From contig JANYKT010000132.1 in the NCBI GenBank assembly GCA_025358085.1, positions 1 to 62,653 of the forward strand: a stretch of DNA of 62,653 nt. The letters run 5' to 3'. Position 1 is the first letter of the stretch. Each line of letters opens with the position of its first letter. Positions 25,929 through 35,001 of this stretch are shown here, in pieces. A program made the position numbers and the translations under genes. The notes under the pieces were generated by a model. The model was not told the origin of the DNA. It saw only the letters and a program-made list of their open reading frames with translations, and did no database searches. Source of the DNA: Deltaproteobacteria bacterium (GTDB lineage Bacteria > Myxococcota > Myxococcia > Myxococcales > 40CM-4-68-19).

Positions 25929-26083
25929 TGGCCGCGCTTCTGGCCTGCCCGCTCTGCGGCGGCCTCGGCTCGGGCAACGCGAGCGCCTCGGCTGGCATCG
26001 CCCTGATGATCATCCTGATGGCCGCTACGCCGTACGCGATCGCGGCCGTCGTGATCCATGCCATTCGCAAGAGCGAGGGCTAG
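25925..26083 (+). CDS. 52-aa membrane protein in the cox operon
   Basis: A short gene, ATG 25925 (or 25928) to TAG 26083. It encodes an N-terminal CPLC motif (LLACPLCGGLGSG), one strong membrane helix (GIALMIILMAATPYAIAAVV) and a basic end (HAIRKSEG). It overlaps the upstream gene by ATGA and lies three bases before the subunit II start, so tight coupling argues it is real. I do not recognise a family. It may be an extra small oxidase subunit or assembly factor; the CxxC could bind a metal or redox partner. Confidence 0.65.
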   Translation: MMAALLACPLCGGLGSGNASASAGIALMIILMAATPYAIAAVVIHAIRKSEG

Positions 26084-26086
26084 CGC

Positions 26087-26842
26087 ATGGACTTCCTCGG
26101 ACTGCCTCACGATGCGTCGGTGAACGGTTACCGCATCGACCACCTCATCAACGAGACCAGCTTCTTCGTCATCCTCTTCTTCGTGGTCACCGCGGCGCTG
26201 ATGCTCTACGCGTGCCTCCGCCACGGCGAGCGGCACCAGGCATCGTATGATCACGGCGACACCTGGAAGTCTTTTCGCTGGACCCTCGCCGTTGCCGCCG
26301 CGATCTTCCTCGTGGTGGACGGCCCGCTCCTGGTCGAGAGCCTCACCGACCTGCGCGAGGTCTTCTTTAACTTCGCTTACGCCGAGAGCCAGCCGCAGGC
26401 GGTGCGCATCGAGATCAACGCGCACCAGTGGATCTGGACCGCGCGCTACGCCGGCCCGGACGGAAAGTTCAACACCGCCGACGACATCGTGACCACCAAC
26501 GACGTGGTCATCCCGCAAGGCGCGCCGGTGATCATCCAGATCACGTCCACCGACGTGATCCACTCCTTCAACCTCCCCAACATGCGCATGAAGATCGACG
26601 CGGTGCCGGGCATCGTGAACCGCATGTGGTTCGAGGCGAAGGAGACCGGTCAGTTCGACATCGCCTGCGCGCAGCACTGCGGCTCGAATCATTACAAGAT
26701 GAAAGGCACTCTCACCGTCCTGCCGCGGGCCGACTACAACCGCTGGCTCGGGGAAGCTTCCGCCAACTCGTCGCGCGGCTTCGACCCCGACGACGCTGAA
26801 GCGCACTGGGGCTGGGACTGGGCCGCCTACTCGAGGATCTAG
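26087..26842 (+). CDS. coxB: Cytochrome c oxidase subunit II
   Basis: A 251-aa subunit that accepts electrons from cytochrome c at the binuclear CuA site. Two N-terminal helices (FVILFFVVTAALMLYA and AVAAAIFLVVDGPLLV) anchor a periplasmic cupredoxin domain with AHQWIWTARY-like text (NAHQWIWTARYAG) and the complete CuA motif CAQHCGSNHYKM (Cys194, Cys198, His202, Met205). No heme domain is fused, so it is not caa3-type; a separate cytochrome must feed it. Subunit I starts two bases after its stop. Confidence 0.96.
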   Translation: MDFLGLPHDASVNGYRIDHLINETSFFVILFFVVTAALMLYACLRHGERHQASYDHGDTWKSFRWTLAVAAAIFLVVDGPLLVESLTDLREVFFNFAYAESQPQAVRIEINAHQWIWTARYAGPDGKFNTADDIVTTNDVVIPQGAPVIIQITSTDVIHSFNLPNMRMKIDAVPGIVNRMWFEAKETGQFDIACAQHCGSNHYKMKGTLTVLPRADYNRWLGEASANSSRGFDPDDAEAHWGWDWAAYSRI

Positions 26843-26844
26843 AA

Positions 26845-28632
26845 ATGACCGCGCACAACGAGACGGGCGAGCTCCAGCCCATTCACCACGAGCCGACCAG
26901 CTTCTTCCTCAAGTACCTCTGGTCCACCGATCACAAGATGATCGCCAAGCAGTTCATGTGGGCCGGGCTCGTGTTCCTGCTCATCGGCGGAACGCTGGCG
27001 ATGATGATCCGCTGGCAGTGGGCGTTCCCCGGCGCGCCGGTGCCGATCCTCGGCTCCATCCTGCTGCGCGGATCGGGCGGCGTGATCGGCCCGGCGCAGT
27101 ACATGACCATCTTCACCACGCACGGTTTGATCATGATCTTCTTCGCGATCACGCCGCTGCTCATCGGCATGTTCGGGAACTTCCTCATCCCGCTGCAGAT
27201 CGGCGCGCGAGACATGGCCTTTCCCTGGCTGAACGCGCTCTCCTTCTGGATGTACGCGCTCTCGCTGGTGCTCGTGATCGCCTCGTTGTTCGGCAACCTC
27301 GGCCCGGCCGGCGCAGGGTGGACGACCTATCCGCCGCTCTCGACCAACCTCGGCACGCCAGGCAGCGGGCAGACGCTGATGGTCGCGGCCGTTTTCGTGA
27401 CCGGCGTCGGGTCGATCATGGGCGGCGTCAACTACGTCACGACGATCATCCGGCTGCGCGCGCCTGGCATGGACTACTTCCGGATGCCACTCACCATCTG
27501 GGGACTGTTCCTTACCGCCATCCTCAACGTGCTCTTCGTCCCGGTGCTGGGCTCGGCGGCCTTTCTGCTCCTGCTCGACAGGATGTTCGGGACGCAGTTC
27601 TTCATCGCCGGGTCAGTGACGGGCGCGCCGGCGGGCGACCCGATCATGTTCCAGCACCTGTTCTGGATCTTCGGGCACCCGGAGGTCTACATCCTGATCC
27701 TCCCCGCCTGGGGGATCATCGGCGACCTCTTCTCCTTCTTCTCCCGCAAGCCCGCCAACTTCTACCGCGGCACGGTGGGAGCGATGATCGCCGTGACCGT
27801 CCTCTCCGCGGTTGTCTACGGCCACCACATGTTCCAGACCGGCATGTCGCCGATGCTGGGCAAGAGCTTCATGGTGCTGACGCTCATCATCAGCATCCCG
27901 TCGGTGATGCTGGTGCTCAACTGGCTGCGCACCCTCTGGGGCGGATCGATCCGGCTCACCGTGCCCATGCTGTTTGCGCTCGGCACCATGTTCGTCTTCG
28001 GCGTAGGCGGGCTCACCGGTCTTTACCTCGGCGCCGTGGTCCCGGACATCTATCTGCACGACACGATGTTCGTGGTGGGCCACTTCCACTTCACCATGGC
28101 CGCCGCGTCGTTCCTCGCCACCTTCGCGGGGCTCTACTTCTGGTTCCCGAAAATGTTCGGCAAACGCCTGAACGACACCCTCGGGAAAATCCACTTCTGG
28201 ATGAGCTCAGTCTTCATCACGCTCGTCTTCGGAGGCCAGCTCCTCGCCGGATACGCCGGACAGAGCCGGCGCCTGTACGACCCCTACCAATATAGCTTCC
28301 TCACCCGCCTGCACGGCCTGAACCGGTGGACGAGCTACGCCGCATTTTTGCTGCTGCTCGGCCAGTTCGTCTTCATCTTCAACTTCTTCCGCACCATGTT
28401 CTTCGTGAAGGCGAGCGGGATGGAGGCCAATCCCTGGCAGGTCAGCACGCTCGAGTGGGCCATCCCCTCGCCGCCGCCGTACCACAACTTCGACACCATC
28501 CCGATCGTGGTGCGCGGCCCGCACGAGTTCGCCAACCCGGTGGTGCTCGAGCGGCTGGGGCGCGACTGGATCGGCCAGGCCGAGGAGCTGCCCGAAGCGA
28601 TGCCGGGCAGCGCGCGGAAGGCAGGCACCTGA
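26845..28632 (+). CDS. coxA: Cytochrome c oxidase subunit I
   Basis: Catalytic heme-copper subunit, 595 aa, twelve membrane helices. Ligands are visible: His in TTHGLIMIFF for the low-spin heme; GHPEVYILILP with the CuB His and the cross-linked Tyr of type A oxidases; GHHMFQTGM with the two other CuB His; and VVGHFHFTMAAAS with the two heme His. It reduces O2 to water and pumps protons. It sits between subunit II and a second subunit III. C-terminal soluble tail of about 60 residues; otherwise normal. Confidence 0.97.
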   Translation: MTAHNETGELQPIHHEPTSFFLKYLWSTDHKMIAKQFMWAGLVFLLIGGTLAMMIRWQWAFPGAPVPILGSILLRGSGGVIGPAQYMTIFTTHGLIMIFFAITPLLIGMFGNFLIPLQIGARDMAFPWLNALSFWMYALSLVLVIASLFGNLGPAGAGWTTYPPLSTNLGTPGSGQTLMVAAVFVTGVGSIMGGVNYVTTIIRLRAPGMDYFRMPLTIWGLFLTAILNVLFVPVLGSAAFLLLLDRMFGTQFFIAGSVTGAPAGDPIMFQHLFWIFGHPEVYILILPAWGIIGDLFSFFSRKPANFYRGTVGAMIAVTVLSAVVYGHHMFQTGMSPMLGKSFMVLTLIISIPSVMLVLNWLRTLWGGSIRLTVPMLFALGTMFVFGVGGLTGLYLGAVVPDIYLHDTMFVVGHFHFTMAAASFLATFAGLYFWFPKMFGKRLNDTLGKIHFWMSSVFITLVFGGQLLAGYAGQSRRLYDPYQYSFLTRLHGLNRWTSYAAFLLLLGQFVFIFNFFRTMFFVKASGMEANPWQVSTLEWAIPSPPPYHNFDTIPIVVRGPHEFANPVVLERLGRDWIGQAEELPEAMPGSARKAGT

Positions 28633-28636
28633 CCCC

Positions 28637-29227
28637 ATGCAGAGCGAGGTGATTGCGCTGCGATCGCCGCGCGCGCGGACCGAGACCACCGCCTGGCTGG
28701 GCATGATCATCTTCCTCGGCTCGTGGGCGATGCTCTTCGCCGCGCTCTTCTTCGCCTATGGCGTACTGCGGTTCGGCGCCATGCAGTGGCCGCCCGCAGG
28801 CACGCCCGTACTTCCGGTGCTTCTGCCTGCGGGCAACACCTTGGTCATCCTCGCGAGTAGCGTGGCCCTCCAACTCGGCCTTGGCGCCGCGCGCCGCGGG
28901 CGGGCCTCGCTGGTCGCTCCGGCAGTCGGCGCGAGCCTCTTGCTCGGCCTGGGCTTCCTCGCGCTCCAGACCCTGCTGTGGATGCGGCTGATCGGCAGCG
29001 GGCTTCGTCCGCAGAACGGCCCTTACGCGTCGGTCTTCTACGCCTTCACCGCCTTTCATGCGGTTCACGTCGCGGGCGGTATCGTCGCGCTGGCCTGGCT
29101 GCTGATCCGGGCGCTCCAGGGAGCTTTTACTCCCGCGCGGCATCTCCACCTGCGCCTCTGGACGCTGTATTGGCACTTCGTCGGCGCGGTCTGGCTGCTC
29201 CTTTTCGTCACCCTTTTTGCGCTGTGA
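28637..29227 (+). CDS. coxC: Cytochrome c oxidase subunit III, second copy
   Basis: A 196-aa subunit III-like membrane protein: WLGMIIFLGSWAMLFAALFF at the start, ASVFYAFTAFHAVHVAGGIV and LYWHFVGAVWLLLFVTLFAL at the end. It is related to but clearly different from the copy at 24991. Position after coxA is the usual one. Two subunit III genes in one operon, one at each end, is uncommon; some bacteria split subunit III, but both here are near full length for the short form. Confidence 0.88.
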   Translation: MQSEVIALRSPRARTETTAWLGMIIFLGSWAMLFAALFFAYGVLRFGAMQWPPAGTPVLPVLLPAGNTLVILASSVALQLGLGAARRGRASLVAPAVGASLLLGLGFLALQTLLWMRLIGSGLRPQNGPYASVFYAFTAFHAVHVAGGIVALAWLLIRALQGAFTPARHLHLRLWTLYWHFVGAVWLLLFVTLFAL

Positions 29228-29235
29228 GGATTCCG

Positions 29236-30153
29236 ATGCGTCTCGCGCTCTTGCTGCTCGTCGCCACCTCCTGCGCCCGTGAGGAACGGATCTTCAAGGA
29301 GCCGGTGAAGCTCGGCGGTCAGACGGTCTCCGCCGACACGCTCAACAACGGCCGCGTCGCATATCTGCAGAACTGCCGCGCCTGCCACGGCGACAACGGC
29401 GACGGCAAAGGCCCGGCGGCGCTGGCCATGCGCCCGCCTCCGCGCAATTTCACGCAGGGGTCGTTCAAGTTCGCCGGCGTGCTCGACCAGAAGCTGCCGC
29501 GCGATGAAGACCTGGTGCGCATCGTCCGCCAGGGACTGCATGGCACCGGCATGCTGGGCTGGGAGGTGCCCGATCAGAAGCTTCTGGAAATCATCCAGTA
29601 CATCAAGACGCTGTCGCCCAAATGGCAGGAGGATGACGCGGTCGGCGTGGCGGTCACCATCGCGCCGGATCCCTGGAAAGAAGCGAAGAGGGAAGAAGCC
29701 GTCGCGCGCGGAAAGGTCCTCTACCATGGCTTCGCGCAGTGCCTCGGCTGTCACCCGGGATATGCGACGAAGCAGGAAATTTACGACGCTGGGAAGGCAA
29801 CGCTCGGGTCCGGTACCACCGACTTCCGCGACCATATGTACTTGCCCGAAATCAAGGACAGCGAATACGGCGTGAAGATCCTGCCGCCCGATTTCCTCTT
29901 CAATGAATTGCGCTCGGTCAATCGAGACACGGAGCTGCCGGATCTCTATCGGATCCTGGTCGCCGGCGTGACCGGCGCCGCGATGCCAGCCTGGAATCCG
30001 ATGACCCTGCCCAACAAGGAGGCCGATATCTGGGCGCTGGCGTATTATGTGCGCTCACTGACGCTGCTCAAGGGCACGCCGGGCGCCGAGGAGCTGCACC
30101 AGAAGCTGGCCTCGCAGAACGACTTCGTCCCGCCGCCGGAGGCCGCACAGTAG
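29236..30153 (+). CDS. Diheme cytochrome c lipoprotein ending the cox operon
   Basis: 305 aa. A short signal ends at a probable lipobox (LLVATSC), so it is likely anchored by lipid. Two heme c sites, CRACH (47-51) and CLGCH (169-173), lie in domains that resemble those of the cytochromes at 23370 and 37645 (GDGKGPAAL, PRNFTQGSFKF, IQYIKTLSPKWQ). Likely Met ligands are in GTGMLGW and GAAMPAW. It starts eight bases after the subunit III stop. It is the best candidate for the direct donor to CuA, since subunit II lacks a heme domain. Confidence 0.88.
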   Translation: MRLALLLLVATSCAREERIFKEPVKLGGQTVSADTLNNGRVAYLQNCRACHGDNGDGKGPAALAMRPPPRNFTQGSFKFAGVLDQKLPRDEDLVRIVRQGLHGTGMLGWEVPDQKLLEIIQYIKTLSPKWQEDDAVGVAVTIAPDPWKEAKREEAVARGKVLYHGFAQCLGCHPGYATKQEIYDAGKATLGSGTTDFRDHMYLPEIKDSEYGVKILPPDFLFNELRSVNRDTELPDLYRILVAGVTGAAMPAWNPMTLPNKEADIWALAYYVRSLTLLKGTPGAEELHQKLASQNDFVPPPEAAQ

Positions 30154-30177
30154 GCGCAGCGGCGGAACGAGGCGCGG

Positions 30178-30879
30178 CTACTTCACCTTGCCATCGAACT
30201 CCGCCTTGCCGCCCGCGGCCACCGTCACCGGCTCGCTGAGCGGACCGGCGGCCTGGTGCCAGGTGGCGATGGTGTAGCTGCCGGCCGGGACGTCCTTGAT
30301 CTCGTAGCTGCCGTCGTCGCCGGTGAGCGCATAGTAAGGATTGCTGGCCACGAAGATACCGCCGGTCATGAAGTTGTGGACGTCGCACTTGAGCTGTTCG
30401 CCACCGGGCTTGTCCAGCTTCTTGGTGAGCACCAGCCCCGGCTGCGGCGGCACGGCGAAGTTGATGACGGTCGAGCCCGCGAGTAACGAGTGCACGTTGT
30501 GCAGCACCGGATCGCTGCTCTTGACTTGCAGCGTCGAGTGGAGCGGCACCACCTGCACCATGGGCTCATAGTGACAGTCCTTCTGGTCGAGCACCGGCTT
30601 CATGTCGCCGGTCATCTTCTTGCCGGTCTTGATGTCGGAGAGATAAACGACCACGTTCTTCACGCCGCCGCCCGGCCCCACGATGAACGTCTCGTCGTCG
30701 CGCGAAGTCCCGCAGACCTTGGGGTCCTTGTTCGTGGCGATCTTCTTCGCCGCGGGAGGCTTGCCGTTGTAGGTGATCTTTCCCGAGATGGTCCCGCCGT
30801 TGCTGACCGGGCTTTCGGTGTATTGCGCTGCCGCCGGCAACGAAAGGAGTAGTGCCGCAGAGAGAAGAAGCGATCGCAT
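30178..30879 (-). CDS. Secreted cupredoxin-like protein, second copy
   Basis: 233 aa, signal LLLSLPAAAQY. It shares with the protein at 17629 the whole architecture and the ligand-like spacing: HNVH (His127, His130), then KCDVHNFM (Cys165, His168, Met171), plus Cys56 and Cys102 and the C-terminal DGSYEIKDVPAGSYTIATWH sandwich. GGAGG seven bases upstream fixes ATG 30879. It converges on the cox operon's last cytochrome gene. The pair frames the heme-porin 1/oxidase genes (one on each side). It is probably a soluble copper protein in electron transfer; not shown. Confidence 0.75.
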   Translation of the reverse strand: MRSLLLSAALLLSLPAAAQYTESPVSNGGTISGKITYNGKPPAAKKIATNKDPKVCGTSRDDETFIVGPGGGVKNVVVYLSDIKTGKKMTGDMKPVLDQKDCHYEPMVQVVPLHSTLQVKSSDPVLHNVHSLLAGSTVINFAVPPQPGLVLTKKLDKPGGEQLKCDVHNFMTGGIFVASNPYYALTGDDGSYEIKDVPAGSYTIATWHQAAGPLSEPVTVAAGGKAEFDGKVK

Positions 30880-31018
30880 TCGTGATCCTCCAGGGTGATT
30901 GACAGGGAATTGTAACGGCGCCGGAACCTTCTTCATCTTGAATAAAATTGCGCTCCGTCGAACTGAGTGCACCCGGGCAAGGTGCACGGCCCGCGGATAG
31001 CCAAATGCAGACCGGCTT

Positions 31019-31693
31019 TCAGCCGGCGGCATTCAACGCCCGGAGTATGTGCGCGACGACCTCGTCCACGCCCACTCCGTGCGTGCACTGCGCGAAGACC
31101 GTCGGGCCGTCTCCGCGCATCCGCCTGGCGTCGCGGGCCATCACCCCGAGGTCCGCGTTCACGGCGGCAGCGAGGTCGGTCTTGTTGATCACCAGCAGGT
31201 CCGACTGCGTGATGCCCGGCCCGCCCTTGCGCGGCACCTTGTCGCCGCCCGCGACGTCGATGACGTAGATGGTGTAATCAGCCAGCTCGCGGCTGTACTG
31301 GGCGGCGAGGTTGTCGCCGCCGCTCTCGACGAAGATCAGCTCAGGATGGACCGTCTCCATCAGCTCCTCGATCGCGAGCAGGTTGTGGCTGATGTCCTCG
31401 CGGATGGCGGCGTGTGGGCAGCCGCCGGTCTCCACCGCGCGGATTCGCTCCTGCGGCAGCGCCTGGTTGCGCAGCAGGAACTCGGCGTCCTCGCGGGTAA
31501 AGATGTCGTTGGTCACCACGCCGAGCGATCGCTCGGCGCGGAGCGCGCGACAGAGCGCAAGGAGCAGCGCGGTCTTGCCGCTGCCCACGGGACCACCGAT
31601 GCCGACGGTGAAAGCGCGCGCCTGGTAGTCGCGGCGCAGCGGCTCGTCCCGCTCGTGGAAGTGGCCCGGCTCGTCGTGGTCGTCGTGGCCCAT
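31019..31693 (-). CDS. ureG: Urease accessory GTPase UreG with His-rich N-terminus
   Basis: A SIMIBI-class GTPase, 224 aa, that drives nickel insertion into urease with UreD and UreF. P-loop [13 protein letters not shown] near residue 32, [15 protein letters not shown], the nickel/zinc-binding CPH in [23 protein letters not shown], and the base-recognition NKTD. An N-terminal extension [18 protein letters not shown] carries four His. Such tails store nickel in some species; it may compensate for the absence of ureE. It is the last gene of the operon, 11 bases after ureF. Confidence 0.96.
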   Translation of the reverse strand: MGHDDHDEPGHFHERDEPLRRDYQARAFTVGIGGPVGSGKTALLLALCRALRAERSLGVVTNDIFTREDAEFLLRNQALPQERIRAVETGGCPHAAIREDISHNLLAIEELMETVHPELIFVESGGDNLAAQYSRELADYTIYVIDVAGGDKVPRKGGPGITQSDLLVINKTDLAAAVNADLGVMARDARRMRGDGPTVFAQCTHGVGVDEVVAHILRALNAAG

Positions 31694-31704
31694 TGCTCAC
31701 TGGC

Positions 31705-32337
31705 TCAAGACAGGAAGAGGCGCGAGTAGAGCTGATCGTGCGTGGCCTGCAGGAGGTCTTCGAGCGGCGCGGTCTGCTGCGGGTCTCGCAGCGCCGCGCA
31801 AGCGTGCAGCGCTTCTTCCAGCGAGGGTGCGAGCTGCGCTTGCAGCGCCTGCGCCTGGTGCGTTCCCGCGAGCGCGAGCCGCACGGCCGCGCTGACGGCG
31901 CCCCGGAGCGTGCCGAAGAGCAGCAGCCGCTGCATCTCCTCGAGGCCCAGGCCCAGCCGCCGCGAAAGCGCGCCAAAGAGCGGCGCGTGGTGGCGCCGCA
32001 GCGTCCGCGTCTCCTCGCGCAGTCCTTTCGTCTCGGGAAATGCGAGCGCGCAGGTCTGCAGCAAGGCGCGACCCTGCTGGCGGCTGGCTCGGTTGGCGAC
32101 GTGATTGGCCAGGAATGCCTCGGCGCGGGCGTCAAGCCGGGGCAGCTGGTCCGGGTTCTCGTGCGCGGCAGAGGCCAGCGGGAGCGCGGCGTGGGCGGCC
32201 TGCCAGATGAGATCGCGCAGGAAGCGCGGAAGGTCCCGGACTTCGCCTGCCTGCGCCGCGGCCTCGAGGCCGGCGGAGTGTGCGAACCCGCCCGAAGGGA
32301 ACGCGGAGTCGGCAAGCTGGAGGAGCAGCCAGGACAT
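31705..32337 (-). CDS. ureF: Urease accessory protein UreF
   Basis: A 210-aa helical accessory protein that bridges UreD-bound apo-urease and UreG. N-terminal LLLQLADSAFPSGGFAHSAGLEAA is the family signature; C-terminal half matches in helical pattern (LLLFGTLRGAVSAAVRL). ATG 32337 is set by GGAGG ten bases upstream; a longer frame to 32445 is not UreF-like. A 175-base gap without a gene separates it from ureC; ureE, often found here, is missing. Confidence 0.93.
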   Translation of the reverse strand: MSWLLLQLADSAFPSGGFAHSAGLEAAAQAGEVRDLPRFLRDLIWQAAHAALPLASAAHENPDQLPRLDARAEAFLANHVANRASRQQGRALLQTCALAFPETKGLREETRTLRRHHAPLFGALSRRLGLGLEEMQRLLLFGTLRGAVSAAVRLALAGTHQAQALQAQLAPSLEEALHACAALRDPQQTAPLEDLLQATHDQLYSRLFLS

Positions 32338-32512
32338 TTCGAGCGAACCTCCTTTTGAGTCACCCGCCGCCGGGGCGGGGTGCTGCCCAGCGCGACGCTT
32401 GCACGACTTGTACATCCCCCGATATCTCCAGGCCAGGCTGGACACGCGCTCGATCGCCGCGGCAGGTCGCTAGCGCGGCTCCCTCACGATATCCGGAAAC
32501 GAAGCGCCCTGG

Positions 32513-34231
32513 CTAGAAGAGCGAGTACCGCTGGGCGAGAGGCAACACCGTCGCGGGCTCGCAGGTGAGAAGCTCGCCTTCGGCGCGGACCTCGTAGGTC
32601 TCGGGGTCGACCTGCATGCGCGGCAGTGCATCGTTGAGCTTCATGTCACGCTTGCCGAGCGCGCGGCAGCCGCGCACGCCGAAGAGCCGCTTGCGCAGTC
32701 CGCGGACCGTTCCTTCCTCGAGCGCGCGGCGCGACACGAAGGCCACGCTGGTGGCGCCGGAGGCTCCGAACATGGGGCGCATCGACAGCGGCTGCGGGGT
32801 CGGAATGGACGCGCCCGCATCGCCCATCTGCGCCCAGGCGATGAACCCGCCCTTGATGACGAGCTCGGGTCGCGCGCCGAAGAAAGCCGGCCGCCAGAGC
32901 ACCAGATCGGCGAGCTTGCCCACCTCGATGGAGCCCACCTCGGAGGCGAAGCCGTGCGCGATGGCCGGATTGATGGTGTACTTGGCGATATACCGCCGGA
33001 TACGAAAGTTGTCCGCGGGCGAGGGGCCGGCTCCGGCGCCTGGTCCGGCTCCGATGAGCACCCCGCGTTGCTGGCGCATCTTGTGCGCGGTCTGCCAGGT
33101 CCGGGTGATCACCTCGCCGACGCGGCCCATGGCCTGGCTGTCGCTCGACATCATGCTGATGGCGCCGAGGTCGTGCAGGATATCTTCCGCGGCGATGGTC
33201 TCGGCCCGGATGCGGCTCTCGGCGAACGCCACGTCCTCGGGGATCTCGCGGTCGAGGTGGTGACAGACCATCAGCATGTCGAGGTGCTCGTCGAGGGTAT
33301 TGATGGTCAGCGGCCGCGTCGGGTTGGTCGAGCTGGGCAGGACGTTGGGCTCGCCGCAGACGCGCAGGATATCGGGAGCGTGGCCGCCCCCCGCGCCTTC
33401 CGAATGATAGGTGTGGATCGTCCGGCCCTTGAAGGCTTTGATCGAGTCGTCCACGAAGCCCGACTCATTCAAGGTGTCAGTATGAATCGTCACCTGGACA
33501 TCTTCGGCATCGCCGATGGCTAAACAGCAGTCGATGGCCGCGGGAGTGGTTCCCCAGTCTTCGTGCAGCTTGAGGCCGATGGCGCCGGCGCGGATCTGAT
33601 CGACGAGGCCGGCCGGCAGCGAGCTGTTTCCCTTGCCGGTGAAGCCGATGTTCAGCGGAAGGGAATCGCACGCCTCCAGCATGCGCGCGAGGTTCCAGGC
33701 GCCGGGCGTACAGGTGGTGGCATTGGTGCCGGTGGCTGGGCCCGTCCCTCCGCCCACCCAGGTAGTGATGCCGCTCGCCAGCGCCTCGGGCGCCTGCTGC
33801 GGCGAGATGAAGTGGATATGCGAATCGACCCCGCCGGCGGTGAGGATCAGTCCCTCGCCGGCGATGGCCTCGGTAGTGACACCGACCACCATCCCCTTGG
33901 TGACGCCGTTCATGATGTCGGGATTGCCAGCCTTTCCAATTCCGACGATGCGTCCATGCTTGATTCCGACGTCGGCCTTGTAGATACCGGTGAAGTCCAG
34001 GATCAAGGCGTTGGTGATCACGCAATCGAGCGCCTCTGCGTCGCTCGAGCCTGCGTGCTGGCCCATGCCGTCGCGCAGCACCTTGCCGCCGCCGAACTTG
34101 CACTCATCCCCGTAATGGGTCAGGTCGCGCTCGACCTCTGCGATCAGGTCGGTATCGCCGAGCCGCACGCGGTCTCCCGTGGTCGGACCATACAAGTCGG
34201 CGTAATGGCGCCGGTCGATTTGCCGGCTCAC
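32513..34231 (-). CDS. ureC: Urease alpha (catalytic) subunit
   Basis: The nickel amidohydrolase that hydrolyses urea to ammonia and carbamate, 572 aa. Key parts: [16 protein letters not shown] near the N-terminus, [14 protein letters not shown] with two Ni ligands, [13 protein letters not shown] with the Lys that is carbamylated, [10 protein letters not shown], and the flap [10 protein letters not shown] with the catalytic His. The start is GTG 34231, which overlaps the ureAB stop (GTGA). The frame stays open far upstream but that part is a shadow. All active-site residues I can check are present. Confidence 0.97.
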   Translation of the reverse strand: MSRQIDRRHYADLYGPTTGDRVRLGDTDLIAEVERDLTHYGDECKFGGGKVLRDGMGQHAGSSDAEALDCVITNALILDFTGIYKADVGIKHGRIVGIGKAGNPDIMNGVTKGMVVGVTTEAIAGEGLILTAGGVDSHIHFISPQQAPEALASGITTWVGGGTGPATGTNATTCTPGAWNLARMLEACDSLPLNIGFTGKGNSSLPAGLVDQIRAGAIGLKLHEDWGTTPAAIDCCLAIGDAEDVQVTIHTDTLNESGFVDDSIKAFKGRTIHTYHSEGAGGGHAPDILRVCGEPNVLPSSTNPTRPLTINTLDEHLDMLMVCHHLDREIPEDVAFAESRIRAETIAAEDILHDLGAISMMSSDSQAMGRVGEVITRTWQTAHKMRQQRGVLIGAGPGAGAGPSPADNFRIRRYIAKYTINPAIAHGFASEVGSIEVGKLADLVLWRPAFFGARPELVIKGGFIAWAQMGDAGASIPTPQPLSMRPMFGASGATSVAFVSRRALEEGTVRGLRKRLFGVRGCRALGKRDMKLNDALPRMQVDPETYEVRAEGELLTCEPATVLPLAQRYSLF

Positions 34232-34953
34232 TTCACACCCGCTGCACTGGCGCGGCCGGCCTCGGTGACCGGTCCGGAGGAGAACGCATTGCCGCCCCGG
34301 ACGATGCGCGCCCCGCCCAACTCGACGAGCGCGACCGTCTTCGCTTCGCCCGGCTCGAAGCGGACGGCGGTGCCGGCCGGAACATCGAGCCGCATCCCGT
34401 AAGCCGCGCCGCGATCGAACGACAGCGCGCGATTGGTCTCGTGGAAGGGATAGTGGCTGCCGACCTGGATGGGACGGTCTCCGAGGTTGGTTACCGGCAG
34501 CTGCAGCGTCGCGCGGCCGGCATTGAGGGTCAGCTCCCCGGGGGCGGCGATGACCTCGCCGGGCTGCGGCTCGTCTTCGGGCAGCGCGAACGGCGTCGCG
34601 GGAGGCGGCAGAAAGCTGCCGTACAGCGCCAGCGCGAGATCGCCCTGCGTCAGCGCGATCGGGTGGTGGACGGTCACGAGCTTGGTGCCGTCCGGAAAAG
34701 TTCCCTCGACCTGCACCTCGGCGATCAGGCCGGGCACGCCCGCCATCACCTGCGCGCGGCCCAGGATGCGGCGGCCCAGGTCCATCAGCTCGGCGACGCG
34801 GCGGCCGTCGCGAATGAGCTCGAGCAGCACCGTGGCGATCAGCGCGACCGCTTCCGGATAGCTGAGGCGCAGCCCGCGCGCGAGCCGCTTTTGCGCGAGC
34901 GTGCCCGCGCCGTGCAGCACGAGCTTGTCGATCTCTCTCGGGGTCAGGTGCAT
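34228..34953 (-). CDS. ureAB: Fused urease gamma-beta subunit
   Basis: A single 241-aa chain that joins the gamma subunit (residues 1-100, [21 protein letters not shown] to [18 protein letters not shown]) and the beta subunit (about 125-241, [16 protein letters not shown], then [16 protein letters not shown] and [17 protein letters not shown]). Most bacteria make two proteins; fusions are known from Helicobacter and some actinomycetes. The linker ([17 protein letters not shown]) is Pro-rich. Forms the (ab-c)n holoenzyme with ureC, with which it overlaps by four bases. Confidence 0.95.
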   Translation of the reverse strand: MHLTPREIDKLVLHGAGTLAQKRLARGLRLSYPEAVALIATVLLELIRDGRRVAELMDLGRRILGRAQVMAGVPGLIAEVQVEGTFPDGTKLVTVHHPIALTQGDLALALYGSFLPPPATPFALPEDEPQPGEVIAAPGELTLNAGRATLQLPVTNLGDRPIQVGSHYPFHETNRALSFDRGAAYGMRLDVPAGTAVRFEPGEAKTVALVELGGARIVRGGNAFSSGPVTEAGRASAAGVK

Positions 34954-35001
34954 GGCGCGAACTTAGGCTCGCCTCGCGAAGCGGTAAAGCGGGGCCTGGC
35001 G

